From Pyrus communis (taxonomy: Eukaryota; Streptophyta; Magnoliopsida; Rosales; Rosaceae), in assembly GCF_963583255.1 (NCBI RefSeq), contig NC_084813.1, positions 7,922,001-7,986,000 of the forward strand: a stretch of DNA of 64,000 nucleotides, read 5' to 3'. The notes under the pieces are model-generated. The model was not told the DNA's origin. It made no database searches and was given only the letters and a program-made list of their open reading frames with translations. The position numbers were made by a program, and so were the translations under genes. Of the stretch, positions 1 through 11,838 are shown piece after piece (position 1 is the stretch's first letter; every line of letters begins with the position of its first letter).

Positions 1-377
1 TTATGTGACGAATGGAAGTACTTCGTTGCGCAAGGGTCTGAAAATTTAAATTGAAACTTTCCAAAAATTTGGTTCACTTCATAAAAAATTAAACCATGTG
101 TGATGAAAGTTAGGTTATTCATCGCGTAAAGAGTACTGGCACAATAAATGTAAGGATATTCGTCGTGCAAATATTATAAATAAATATACAATTTTATTTA
201 TATCATTAAATTTATTTTATAACAATTTTAATAAATAATATTTATTTTACACATAAGATAGATAAATCACAATATATATTATTTAATTTAATTTACAAGA
301 AAATTCACAAATTTACATTAATCCTCATCCAAACTATAATAACTTTCACTATCGTCACTTTCATCATTTTGAGAGTC

Positions 378-728
378 TCACTCCTCCTCGTTGATAGGTA
401 CGTCACTGTCGTCGTTGGCGACCTCTGCTGCATTGTATCGCGAAAGATCACCAAGGTTAATTATTATTGACTCAATCGGTATTTCGATTTCAACAACTCC
501 TGCTATCTGAAACGGTTCTTGGACAAGATTTGTATCCCAAAGTGTTTCTGCACCAATTTCTATCAAAGATTCGGGCCATTGTTCAGTGAAGCTATTGCCG
601 TCATCATCAACATGATCTAGGTCTAAAATAGCATATATGTTCCTATGATCAATCTTCTGAACAACATTCAAATCATTCACGCCCTTAGGGTCATCTACAT
701 ACAAAATATGTTTTGCCATACTTGCCAA
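378..728 (-). pseudogene. CACTA transposase C-terminal piece (DUF4216-like)
   Basis: An open frame of 116 codons contains HILYVDDPKG followed by VNDLNVVQKIDHRNIYAI, which matches the pattern of the DUF4216 domain found at the C-terminus of plant CACTA TNP2-type proteins (Q.FYV.DP...W.VVQK..HR.I). An acidic tail (NEEE) ends the frame. The usual upstream part of that domain is not in this frame. It lies downstream of the TNP2 core on the same strand, as in the intact family. No host function is inferred; it is a fragment of a dead transposase. Confidence 0.65.
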
Positions 729-2289
729 AATGTAAGGGTCGTCATAGTACCGAGTTATGTTAGTGTTTACTGATAGTAAATCATGGTCTCCCTTAACACT
801 CGTGTGCCTCTGTGGGTTTGTTTCAAGCTATCGACACTTAAACAGGATAACTTGGCAACGGTCTTTATAAAACAATTGTACGACACTTGTTAGTTTTTCA
901 TAGAAATCAATGTCTCTACTTTTGCCTCTAGGACATGGACCCCGTTATTTTGTGTAGACAACTTGTCATCATGTTCAGCGCCCAAGAACTTAACATCTTA
1001 AGATGGCACCCTGAGAACAATTCAGTGCAAATCAGCCCGAACACCAAGTTATATCACTCTTCAGTGTAAAAGGGCAAATCCAATGCCTTCAATTTATTCA
1101 CTTAATATAATACAAAAACTTAACTTGTTAGTTTTACCAAATTGAAAAACAATGATGAAATTTGTCCAATATGTTCAATACAAACACATAAAACTTACAT
1201 ATTCGAGAAACCAATGAGGAAACAATTCACGGTGCTTTTAGGCATATAAATGTGAAGGATGTTCCAGCTTCTATCCAGGTATGTCATTGTCTCGTCACAA
1301 TTGTTAAGTGTGAATCAATATGCTACCTCCACATCCTTTTTGAAAAATGACTCGCCTCGAACTGGGCAAAAATAAAAAGTTTCTCCTCTCCCACACCCCC
1401 GCCATTATTGCCCTAGAGACGATTGAAAGTCGTCTCAATATCTTGTCGATACATTCCATAAAATGTACGTAACTTATATGCATTCCAAGCCTCTATAATT
1501 GATCATTCGGCCTTTGGCCTATTTTGTATACTTTTTTATAACTTGCCAAGAAACCTGTAAAATTAAAAATTTATGATACAAATGAGTCAAAGCATCCATT
1601 GATGACGAATAAACAAATTTTGGATGAGTATACAACTTTCTATTAGATACATCCATCGATAGTTGACTGGTCTAGCAAGCAATGCCTCATTCGACAAGTG
1701 AACTATCACATGGATCATACTTGTAAAGAAAACTGGATGAATATATGTTCAAACTTGCACAAGACTTGGACAATGTTGTAGAACAAATTAATGTTCGACT
1801 TTCACGATGACTTGCAATCAATTATGAAAAAATCTGGACAACAACATGATTGGCTTCACCACATCTTCAGGCAAGAAGTGTCGAATACCAACTGGAAGTA
1901 AGCATTGTAGAATCACATGGCAATCATGACTCTTTAGTCCAGAAAATTTACCATCGTCAACGTTCACACAACACACAATATTTGAATTATACCCATCTGA
2001 AAACTTTACAGAAGATAGAAACTTTAAAAACTCTTTTTTGGCTTAAAAAAACGCAAAGAACCTTATGGCTTTGTCACCATCCATATTCATCCATGAACCA
2101 AGCCTTATGCCATTTATTCCAGATTGAGATGAGCTTTGATCGTGTCTTTTGTCTTTCCCTTGATACCTAGAATTGTGCCCATCAATATGTCGATGACATT
2201 TTTCTTAACATGCATAACATCATGGTTGTGTCTCACTTTTAAAATCCAAACAGTTAACTTGTTCCAAAATCTCATCTCCAGATCATTTT

Positions 2290-3260
2290 CTGGATCTTAG
2301 GCAAGCCTCTATTGTACTGTCAAATTGTTTATCATTTTGACGCCACTCATTGTCCCATGGCAACCATCTCTGATGATCAAGTTAACAAACTTTTTCGATG
2401 TGCCAAGAAGATGTTACTTTCTCCTTGCATTCTGGGCATGTCATATAACCTTAGTGCTCCAATTGGAAACCATTGCATAAGCAAAAAAATCAGTTATAGT
2501 CAACATAATTGCTACCCCCAAAGTGAACATCTTGCTAGTAAACTTTTCGTATGTGTGGGCACTATTTTCACATAAATCTTTTAGCTCATCGACGAAGGGC
2601 CGCAAAGAAAAACATCAATGAACCTATCAAGGTCCTTGTTAATCAATAGAGTCATCATATATATTCTTTCTTTATGCATTTCCAAGGCGGCAAATTATAT
2701 GGAAATACAATGATCAGCCAAGTGTTGTGGTGTTGGTTTAAAATCTCGAATAGATTGAATTTGTCAATGTCAAGTCCCAATCTGACGTTCCTAGCCTTAA
2801 CTGCAAATTGGGGTACATCCGATCAAACTCATTTCATGCTTATCCATTTGCAAGATGCTTCATCACATCATCATCTACCCGTTCTTTTGTATGTCATCTT
2901 ATGTCGCTTACAGTATACGTCAACATATATAATCATTGCTGAAACCTAAGCTTTAATGGCAGAACCATAATCTTCTGTGGGATCTTCGTCGTTCTATTCT
3001 AAGATGTTATTTTGAACCTCGACTTATTACATACAAGGCATTTATCCAACGCTTTATTCTCCTTATAGAACAATAAACAATTATTTTTGCAAGCGTGATT
3101 TTTTTCGTAACCCCATCTGAGACCATTGAACACCTTCTGTGCACTTTGTCCTTTGGAAGCATCCTCTTAAAAACTCCCAAAAAGTAATCGAAACATTGAT
3201 TCGACATACGATACTTTATTTTGCCGTGCATCGACTCTACAATGGTCATGCATCAACTCT
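2290..3260 (-). pseudogene. CACTA TNP2-type transposase core, broken
   Basis: Translated on the minus strand with several stops and shifts, this stretch still shows landmarks of the plant TNP2 transposase family (Transposase_21). The start contains RMSNQCFDYFLGVFKRMLP (the segment before the zinc-binding CPVC region), then VDDDVMKHLAN (the R-H-P-A-D-like segment) and FPYNLPPWKCIK (family consensus VPYNLPPWMCMK). Further down come traces of the IDVFLRPLVDELK and LSGWSTKGY segments. The best-conserved part is about 2650-3030. The protein is inactive because no continuous frame exists. The plus-strand frames here are shadows. Confidence 0.68.
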
Positions 3261-3412
3261 ACAACCCGGGTATAATTCTTGTCTAGCACTTTTTAATAGT
3301 TTTTCATTTGATGGAATGCTTCATTGTCCATGGGTAGAGGCACATCATCTTCTCCTTCTTCATTGGTGTTCGTTGAGGCAAATGGATAAGCGTCATTTAG
3401 AATATCCATAAC

Positions 3413-3667
3413 TTATTCATTAGGATCCACATTAGGTACAACATTATCCACTCTTGTCATGTTTAAAGACGAAGCATGGTCTAATTGTTCTCCATGATGA
3501 TTCCATGTAGTATAGGTCTCTATCATCCCATTTCTTACTAGATGAAATGGAACACTTTCAAATGTCTCTCTTAATGTGTTGTTACACCTTCTACATGGAC
3601 ACCAGATTCTAGTTGACTCCGGGTAGTGTTTAATTGAGAACTCAATAAAATCATTTATTCCATCCAA
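3413..3667 (-). pseudogene. CACTA transposase N-terminal transposase-associated domain
   Basis: The frame begins MDGINDFIEFSIKH and continues with WCPCRRCNN, then SVPFHLVRNGMIETYTTWNHHGE. This is the pattern of the transposase-associated domain (PF13963-type): G...FI.FA, a CPC..C zinc-like cluster, then HL...GF...Y..W..HGE. It sits just upstream, on the minus strand, of the TNP2 core and so marks the 5' end of the transposase gene. The frame is short and does not join the core without gaps. Confidence 0.7.
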
Positions 3668-3725
3668 ATATTCGTTTGCACATCTATTAAGATTCGGTAT
3701 CCACTATATGTCCATAATATCTGCA

Positions 3726-3860
3726 AGCACAATAAAAAGTACAATTATTTCAACAATTTCAACAAGATATTGTCACCTTATGCCTTTGGCTGCGAGCACA
3801 ATAAAAAGTACAATGATTACAACAACTTCAACAAGATACCGTCATCTTATGCTTCCGGTA
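3726..3860. repeat. Two-copy 68-bp tandem repeat
   Basis: The unit starting GCACAATAAAAAGTACAAT occurs at about 3726 and again at about 3794, each followed by a diverged CAACAA..TTCAACAAGATA..GTCA segment. It lies at the 5' end of the CACTA transposase remnant and probably formed by slippage in its leader. Confidence 0.6.
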
Positions 3861-4999
3861 AGGGCTCTATGCCATTCAAGAATGCATCGTTGTGTGATGT
3901 AATTTACGACTACATAGGACTAGATTTTGATGTGGGAAATTTTCGGCAGCATCTCTCTACAGTTCTCCAAGTGCAAGACATACATATAAAATACATGTAT
4001 GGCACTCGAAGAACATAAAGAGATGTTACCGAAATTCCAAACCAATATTTAAATTCAATATTTATGCAAATTAAAACTTAAATCAAATTATATTAACCAA
4101 ATAAATCAAATTATATTAACCAAATAAATCAAATTAACCAAATAACTACTTAAACTTAAAATTTAATCCAAAACAAATTACATAAATATTTAAAAATACA
4201 GTTCACAAATACATACTTAAAAAAGAAAATTATTCGCCCATAAAAATAAAATAACACTTCTATTGCGCTTGTACTTCAGGATTTTGTTGAACTTCTGCAT
4301 ATCGCTCGACATCATACTTCCACTCCTAGAAACACCTTTTGAACATGTTATCCATGGACTTCATCAGCTTTGGGTCAATTTCATCAATAACATAAGTACC
4401 CTGTTATGCAAAAATAATTAATTATTAATCATTATAATAATACTATTTAACAAAAATAATTATTAGTTTATTAATTCGCACTTACTAATAACTCCTCCAA
4501 CATATACTTCTTCAACTCCTCCGGCATTATTTTTCAAGAGACCCACTCCATAGAACAATTGTTCCGCACTAGTACCCAGCATCGTGCCGAAGCATGGCGT
4601 CAGCCTCCATCTTAGATCACTTGAAATTATCATAGATTATTCGCTTAGGCCGGTCATCAATCACCATCCGAGCCCCGCACCGACATTCTCTTGGTATGTT
4701 TGTCAACAAAAAAAATATAAATTCATAATCAAATTAAGTAATTCATCTAATAATTTTTTCAAAAAAATAAAAATAAAACTATTACATCTACACAAAATTT
4801 AGTATCAACTTTATGAGATCTTTCTCCCTCGCATCTCTTATTGGTGGAGCAGCTGAATCGGCCATATCGATCGTACGAAAAATAATTGGGAAATCAAAAG
4901 GTTAGGGGAAGAAGAAAACGGGGGAACTTTAGGATTTTGGGAAAAAGTATGTGAGAAAAAGGGAGAGTGAATCTGTGATTTTAAGGAACCCGTGGAACC

Positions 5000-5454
5000 T
5001 TTCCACGACGAAGCATTTGTCATGCAAAGTCCGCAAAAAATACTACTCCTTAAATTGCTAACCGGCTGACTTTGCACTACGAATAATTTGCCGCTCAACA
5101 GTTTGCAGTAGACCTTGTAGTAAATACTTTGTCTTAAATGGGTCACCGACCATTTCGAGATCGCTTTGCGCAACAAAAACCGTGTTGCGCAAAGGTTTCG
5201 CATGAAAATGTCCATCGCGCGAAAGTTTGGCACCTAAAATTTCCCTGCCCTAGTTTTTTCTTAGCCTTTACACGAAGAACAATCGGTGTCGTTGTGCAAA
5301 GGCCTTTTGCGCAACCAATATATTAGTCACATAAAGTGTTTAATATTTTTTTTTGGTCAACATGTTTTTGCGTGACGAAACCCTTGTTTCATTGTGAAAT
5401 GTACCATATTTCGTCGCGGAAAGTTTTGTCACGGAAATAGTTTTTTCTACTAGC
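5000..5454. repeat. CACTA subterminal repeat block (right side)
   Basis: Multiple direct and inverted short copies of a CGTCGCGCAAAG-like motif are scattered here (for example TTTGCGCAAC, TTGCGCAAAGG, TTTCGTCGCGGAAAG). The same motif recurs at 1-180, 5720-6130, 11860-12200 and 12990-13480, tying these stretches to one CACTA family. In CACTA elements such arrays bind the element's own transposase. Confidence 0.6.
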
Positions 5455-6140
5455 AATACCTTTCCTTTAATTTTCTTTCAATCCAATCATAGACCTACAA
5501 CAAACAAAATTAATTAACGACACAATTAAAAAAAATTAAAAAAAATTAAAAAAATAAAAAACCTTAAATCAATTGGGAGAGGGAAGGATGGGGGAGATAT
5601 GGGTGATGAGGTGGGTGTGAGTGTGAGTGAGAGAGAGAGATTTTTGCAAGCAGGGATGCAACGGCACGGGGGAGGAAGAAGAAAAGAAAGGAGAAGGAGA
5701 AAGATAAGGCACATACCCTTTAATGAATAAGATTTTGCCCAACGAAAAAGTTCTACGGGCAAAGTTAGGAACGCCGTCGAGCAAAAAAAGTGTTGATGGT
5801 TTTCTTGACAGGTCATTGTGGACCTTTGCTCAACCACTAGTACACTTTGCCCCACAAAAAGATTCATCGGAAAAAGTTCTATAAGCCGACGAACAAAACT
5901 TTCGTTGAGCAAATAGTGACACATTACGCGCCAATTTTTTCTCTTGGCGCTTAAATATTGCCCGACAAGACATACTTTGCCTTGCAAAATATTTTTGTTG
6001 CACAAAGCCTTTGACAAAACCCTAAAAGTTGACTAGGTTCGCCCCAATTATTTTTTTTTTTCGTCGGGTAAAGTATCTTGATAACCTGACAAAAATTAGT
6101 TTGTCGCGCAAACTTTTGCCTGGCCAATGGTGATTTCTGA
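5455..6140 (-). mobile_element. Second CACTA end fragment
   Basis: Directly beside the first element lies another block with the same subterminal motif (near 5735-5770, 5880-5915 and 6060-6115) plus a purine-rich GTGTGAGTGTGAGTGAGAGAG segment near 5615-5640. An equivalent purine-rich segment is found in the non-autonomous CACTA copy at about 12700-12850. I see no transposase sequence. It may be a deletion derivative of the family or a duplicated 5' end of the first element. The frames covering it are low-complexity and not credible genes. Confidence 0.5.
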
Positions 6141-7040
6141 TATTGAAACATAGATTAATTGAGAAATGTGAGGTGAGGAAACAAGCTTCCTTATCAAAGA
6201 TGAGAAAGATAGGAAAATTTAAGCCAAAAAGGTAAAAATCTGCCTCATCGCATGATAACGGAGAGGAACGTTTTAGGGTTAATTGCTAGCCAATGCCAAG
6301 AAGAACGTGGTGGCAGAGACAATGCTATAAGCTCGTGCAGCTCACAGGACAATTTAGGGCATAGAAATGCCTGACAATAAATATGTTTGTCTTTTACAAA
6401 ATAATTCTGCATTCGCATTTATTGAGTTCAATCACACAGAAAGCGATTATCACAAGCGACAGCTTTGGCCTGATTTTCTTGAGATCAACATGACAATCAT
6501 TACAATTCACAGCCTCATGTTTTATTTTTCTAACTTGTAATAGATTTGTGGGAAATAAAAGGTTGGGTTTTATTTGTCCATTAATTAGATTTGATTTTCA
6601 GCACCATATATTTTCGATACATGTCCTATTCTTTGGAGGGGATCTCCCTTTGTACCCGGGGCAGAAAAAAAATTTCAGTTTATGTGTCTTTTATTGGAAT
6701 TTTCAAGTTGAGCAATTTTTCCTCTCTCTTCCAAACCCTAGGACAAAGGACACCAGCAGCCAGAAGGGACTCTTTGTTTGTATCCCTTAATATGATTTGA
6801 TTTAATATATTTGATTCATTTGCTTTGGCTTTTGGAGATTTTTTTATTCAATTTTTCCATTAGATTGTAATGTGCAATTTTATTTTATTTTTTTCCTTGT
6901 TTGTGTTGCATATTTGCACCCCATAAAGCTCCAAGACATGAGAATTCCCAAGAACATGGCCAACCAATCGCAAAAAGGGCAAAAAATTCACACAAAAAAA
7001 AAGTACTTCCTTTGTAGAAAATGTAAACATTTTATTTACC
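6141..7040. other. Non-coding stretch downstream of GA3ox
   Basis: About 0.9 kb of AT-rich DNA that includes the 3' flank and probably the 3' UTR of the minus-strand GA3ox gene. The frames at 6548-6800 and 6872-7108 look random in composition and match nothing I know. No repeat boundaries are visible. Confidence 0.5.
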
Positions 7041-8788
7041 CTAGACGACTTTTACGCTGTTATGATCATTTACATCTGCTAATGAACTTAGAGGAGCACA
7101 AAGTCTGACCGATGAAAGTGCCTTATTGAAATGTTTTGCTTTGGTGCCAAGGTACTCATTCCAAGTAATTGGCCGGTAGAGAGGAGGATGACTTGGACCA
7201 ACTAATTTTGATAGGGGTGAGATTTGGACACTAGCCGGGGGACCGAATAAGTAAGCGATGGATAGACGATGTTGGGTGCGATTAACTACAGCCCGATGAA
7301 GGACACTTGGGTACACCCCGTTAGATAATATATGGATGAGATCACCAACATTGACCACCAAAGCACCGGGCATTGGTGGAACCGTGACCCATCCGGTGCC
7401 GTCTCGAAGCACTTGCAAACCACTAGTATGGTTTTGGTAGAGGATTGTGAGGAGGGTAGAATCCGTATGTGCAGCCAAACCCATGGCCCGATCTGGCTCT
7501 GGGCAAGCCGGGTAAGAATTCAATTGTAAGGCAGCTGATGCACCTTTGAATTCACCTTTCGAGCCAGCCCACTTTACATCTTCCGGGGATATGCCTAGTG
7601 AGCCAAGCATAAGCCACATCAACCTCCCAGCAAGCCTTTTCATTTCCTTCTCATATTCCTCAATGATATTGCTACAAAAATAAAACAAGAGAAAATAAAA
7701 ATCAAAACACTGTATAATACATAACATTACATAATATAACACAGATGCGCTAGTAAACAGATTTAATCTCTTTGGGACCGCATCTCTAGATAGCACTTTC
7801 CCTCATAACCGTTTTTGCTAAAAGTTTTTTTTTTTTTTAATTAAAAATAGGTTGAAATTTTTACATACAAAAAAATAATAAAAAAATTCAAATACTTTCT
7901 AAAACAACACTTAGACGTATGTCTTGAAGAAGTATTCAAAAAGTGCCTTTATGACCCAAAATTATTTTAAAATTTTTCAGGACGCAGTAAGAAAAACACT
8001 CCTATTTGTCAAAAGAACACTTATATGTATATAGCTCATTCAAAACTAATCTCAAGGAGGCTATGTTGGTTATTTCTCACATACCAAATCTTCTTTAGTG
8101 GGTCCATAATCTTTTACCATATTATCACACACTTACAGTTCTTTTGCAACTTGCATTATGGTAAAGAAATTGGCATTTTGCCTACACGGCCATAGTATTC
8201 TCCAACCAAAACAAGAACCCAAAAAACAACAAACTAAAAATATATTAATATTGAGGTTAATTAATGTGATTAATACCAGAATTTTTCGTAATCTTGGGGC
8301 CAAAGTTGGCGAAAATGGTCAACTGGTGAGCCAACAATAGTGAACCCCTCAGACCACATGAGCTTCCTAAAAAACGAAGATATCCGAGCAAAACCATAGC
8401 CTGAAATGCCGTCCGGCGGTCGGGCGGCTTTGAGCTTCTGCTCGACTGGCAGAGAGAAAAGGCTTTTGCCTGCGGACTCAATGTCATCAAGAAGCTTCTG
8501 TGGGATGCCATGGTTAGTGACTTGGAAGACTCCCCAAGTCTTACATGCATGGCCTGTGAGCTTAAGAGCATTGGGTTCGGAGAGATCGATGACCGGAACA
8601 GAATCGTCTACCCCAAATGAGCTTAGGGAAGATGGGTAGTGATCATCATTGTTTGTCCATGCATAGGAGTCTGGCAATTCATGTAATGAGTTGAAATCTG
8701 GGTGTTTGAGTTGGAGGTTGACAGGGTGGGATTTGAAGGCATCAGAGAGTCTTGCAGGCATATTGATCAGTAGAGTTTTTGTGTTCAA
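7041..8788 (-). CDS. GA3ox: Gibberellin 3-beta-dioxygenase (GA3ox), two exons
   Basis: GA3ox is a soluble 2-oxoglutarate/Fe(II) dioxygenase that hydroxylates C-3 of GA9 and GA20 to give bioactive GA4 and GA1. Exon 1 is 8788..8277 and exon 2 is 7671..7041, with a GT-AG intron of 605 bp that splits a TGC codon; spliced length is 1143 nt, 380 residues, normal for the family. The N-terminus has LPDSYAWT, typical of GA3ox. The middle has WSEGFTIVGSP. Exon 2 has LNSYPACPEPDRAMGLAAHT with iron ligands near H239, D241 and H296, and the 2-oxoglutarate-binding R306-x-S308. No stop or shift is seen. Translation might instead start at Met10 (8761), where several relatives begin. Alternatives such as GA20ox are disfavoured by these motifs. 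Which paralogue it is cannot be told here. Confidence 0.95.
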
Positions 8789-8793
8789 TTGGG

Positions 8794-8795
<2 letters not shown>

Positions 8796-8825
<30 letters not shown>
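8796..8825. repeat. (AG)n microsatellite in GA3ox 5' leader
   Basis: An uninterrupted run of about 15 AG units (CT on the coding strand) ends about 8 bp before the start codon. Such CT tracts are common in plant 5' leaders. Its length is likely to vary between individuals. Confidence 0.9.
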
Positions 8826-8827
<2 letters not shown>

Positions 8828-8979
8828 TGAGGGTTGGGGCTGTGCTTTGTGTGGTTGGAAGAAAATTAAGGGTGTTCTGAAGATTTAGGATATAGGATTA
8901 GAAACAAGTATAATGGTGGTAGTACTTGTTGCTTGAAAACATAGGATGATGATATAAAAGAAAGATAAGGTTTAGTGAG

Positions 8980-8987
8980 TATATATA
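8980..8987 (-). promoter_or_regulatory. Probable TATA box of GA3ox
   Basis: On the minus strand the sequence CTCTATATATACTCAC lies about 190 bp before the ATG. It is the best TATA-like motif upstream of the gene, so the 5' leader would be roughly 150-170 nt and would include the CT microsatellite. Confidence 0.5.
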
Positions 8988-8988
8988 G

Positions 8989-11314
8989 AGATGGCGGACA
9001 AGATAGTGACAAGTTGTCCAAGCCCTCCACCCCAAAACAGAATCATATGTTTGTTAAGTTAAAACCAAAATAGAATTTCACGTACTGTAGAAGTTTCAAG
9101 AAAATTACTACATGTATATTATTTTATTTTATTTTATTTTTGGTTGGAGAGTTCATGCATTTCTTTTTGAAATATACCGTTCTAAAATATAAATATAACT
9201 AGTTTGGTGGGTTACTGTGCATTTGGATGGTGGTGTTTCATATATGCCCTTGTACTAACAAAGCTATTGATCAGTATACGTTTCTGGAAAATTAAAGAAG
9301 TTCATGCACTGTCTTAATTAGTTCATATCTCTCTTTTTTTGGTAAAAAATTCATCTATCTCTTTAGTACGTAATTAATTAATTTATGGTGTCAGTTCATG
9401 CACTGTTATACGGAATGTTATTAGTTTGTGTTTTCTTTTCAATTTCTCTTTCAAACTTTGATGTTAATCTTTTTCCTTCAATAAAGCAATATGTCCCAGT
9501 TGAGAAAGAGAGCAAAAGAGATATTTTATCATGACTAAGATTATCTCATTTTATTTTGTATCTCTCATCACGTGACATGAGTTATATTAACGGTTTATAT
9601 AAAAATCCTAGCGTGTGATTGCAGTATGTTGAAGAGGGTGATCGTTTAATTTGTTTCAAAGGTTGCATGTTGAGCTGAGTAGTGAGGAAGGGGACAAAAA
9701 AGTAAGGGAGATGGTATGTCCATTGGACGGGGGAAAGAACAAAATTGAAAAGGACCATGTTGTCCTTAGAACAAGGGAATTGAAAGGCATTTTTAACCCT
9801 CTCAAACGAAAGGAGTTTTGATGAGAAGAGGGGACACTTCGACTCTCCATGTGCCCTTGCTTGTCCTCAAGTAGAAAAACATCTTAATCAACACACCTCC
9901 TCCCCTCAATCTTGGTCCTAATCTCTATTCACTACAGAACAACCCCCATGTAATTTCTCTCAAGTCTATGGACTCGTCCCAACAGGTTCTGTTTTAGAGT
10001 TCTCTTAAGGCGTCCATATAACTGTGTAAGGAGACGTAGTAGTGTACATGGTTTGCGGAACATATGGAAGAGAAAAATATTGGCTACGGACCTTTACGAC
10101 CCATGAGACGCTACCATCAAGTTCAAATTTCGATCATAATAAGATTTTGTAACACATGTTATGTTTCATTTTTCTCTAACAAAATGGATATCAGACAATA
10201 CTTAGGTACTCCCTAATGAGTACTATGTGTACTCACTATCTAATTTGGCCCCATAAAAAAATCACGCATTTCTTGTTGTCTAAATTAAATAATATGTCTA
10301 TTATTTTTTTTAAACAATAAAATAAGTGTTAAAACATCATTTAACAGAATCAAAAGGCGATTACCCAACAAAAGTAGTGCTCCAATGCTTTCACTTGTAT
10401 ATCGGTCATTTCCAAGAAAAGTAAAGTCTCTTTAGATTTTTGCGATTAGATTTGTAGTTTGTTTGTCCCATATGACCCCATGGGCTCCTAATACTAACAC
10501 TAACGAACATATTTGGAGTGTATTTCAAAGCAAAAGCTTGATGGGTTTTTTTGTTCTTTAGTTTAAAATCTCTCTTGTCCCTTGGTCTATAGTTTATACT
10601 TTCTTTTTCATGGACAACAAGTTGAAAAAGCTCTTATTTCTCTTTTTGTTCCTTTTTTTTTAATTAATTAATTCATTAATTTTCGTGGCTGTCATTGAGA
10701 CACAATAGTAACCGTGATTTTTTAATTATGATGCCATGAGTCATGTATCCCAATCCTTTCTTAGCCATGTCTAATGTCTCATGAGAGATGAACATAAATA
10801 TCATGCACATACATGTGCTCGTGAGTGCACCACATGCATATACTCATTTTGCATGCATGTGAGGATCTCGTGTTACAAACATGGCAAGGTCGGGTCGTTA
10901 TACGCGACGGTCACCAAAAATAATTGATTGAGAGTGGATCCTTTAAGGGAAGGATTAGTAAAGGTTCAAAGTTAAACACACGGTAATACTACCTCACATT
11001 CACCTCGTCCATCTCATACAATTTTTAGTAAAAAATTAGGTAACTATTATTATTCACACTCCAATTTGTCGAGGATAAACGGAAAGTGGTAAAAGTAGTT
11101 GAAAAAGCTAAATTGTATTAGAAAAACCCGCTCCTTTGTAATTTAGTACAAAAGAGGTAATCTTATTCTAATTAATGTTGTTTGACCAATGAAAATAATG
11201 ATAAGTTAAGAAAGTTAAGGTTTCACCGTAAAACTTGCTAATATGAGGAATAATTCATTTACTTAGAAGCACATGCAAGGTCCCTTCTTCCCCGATATAA
11301 GATTCACGCTCAAC
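8989..11314. other. Upstream region of GA3ox, no gene seen
   Basis: About 2.3 kb of AT-rich DNA without convincing coding sequence. The minus frame at 9656-9850 has no recognisable domain. The region nearest the gene presumably contains its promoter, but I cannot mark further sites with confidence. Confidence 0.5.
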
Positions 11315-11761
11315 CAAGGGCGGAGCCAAGTACAAGGCTCCCCTAGGCTATAGCATAGGGAGAGTTTGGTTCTTCAAACTTAAAAATATTAATTTTTAGG
11401 TTAGTTTATGATTTTTAATTGTCATATTTCAGATAAGAAATGAAATTTTTTATTAGTGAGCTGTTTTTAAGAATAATAAGAGCTAATAAATGTTAAATAA
11501 ACTCACCACCTTAACCAATATTATATTTAATAGTAATAAATTAAAACTTCCATACCACAAATGGTTCCTTATTTTATTCACTTCAAAGCTTTGAAGGCTA
11601 GAAACCTAGAAAACATAGCATAAAATTCTTGCTTCAAATTACTACATTCAAGTTTTTACTATTATATAACTTTATGGAGGCAACATAGGATTAAAAACTT
11701 GATTTCGTAGTAATAATTTTAGCTTAGTCCACCCACCGAATAATTTCTAGCTCCACCATTG
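11315..11761. mobile_element. hAT-like non-autonomous element
   Basis: The left end CAAGGGCGGAGCC and the right end (reverse complement CAATGGTGGAGCT) form a short terminal inverted repeat resembling the CAGTGGCGGAGCC type of hAT-related plant elements. CTCAAC flanks both ends (11309-11314 and 11762-11767), a plausible decayed 8-bp target duplication. The 447-bp interior is AT-rich and non-coding. Confidence 0.55.
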
Positions 11762-11838
11762 CTCAACAATAAGTGTTGAAGGAGGTTCTCATTTCAAATT
11801 ATCTATTTTTTTGGTATGTGTGTACATGTATATATGTA

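Larger units (their letters stand above)
1..5454 (-). mobile_element. Degenerate CACTA (En/Spm) transposon, left end outside window
   Basis: This is a decayed CACTA transposon read on the minus strand, its 5' end at right. Three pieces of the plant CACTA transposase lie in the expected minus-strand order: an N-terminal transposase-associated domain (3413-3667), a TNP2 core (about 2290-3260) and a DUF4216-like C-terminal piece (378-728). The outer few hundred bases at both sides carry repeats of a motif close to TTCGTCGCGCAAAG (for example near 20-40, 120-160, 5165-5220 and 5345-5435), as expected of CACTA subterminal transposase-binding repeats. The right terminus near 5440-5454 reads GTTTTTTCTACTAG, a decayed form of the terminal inverted repeat seen intact at 11839. 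Stops and shifts break all coding parts, so it is not autonomous. Boundaries are approximate. Confidence 0.72.

Noticed and set aside
7332..7529. Plus-strand frames across the GA3ox gene, also 8406-8639 and 8691-8888
   Set aside because: They are shadows of the minus-strand GA3ox coding sequence.
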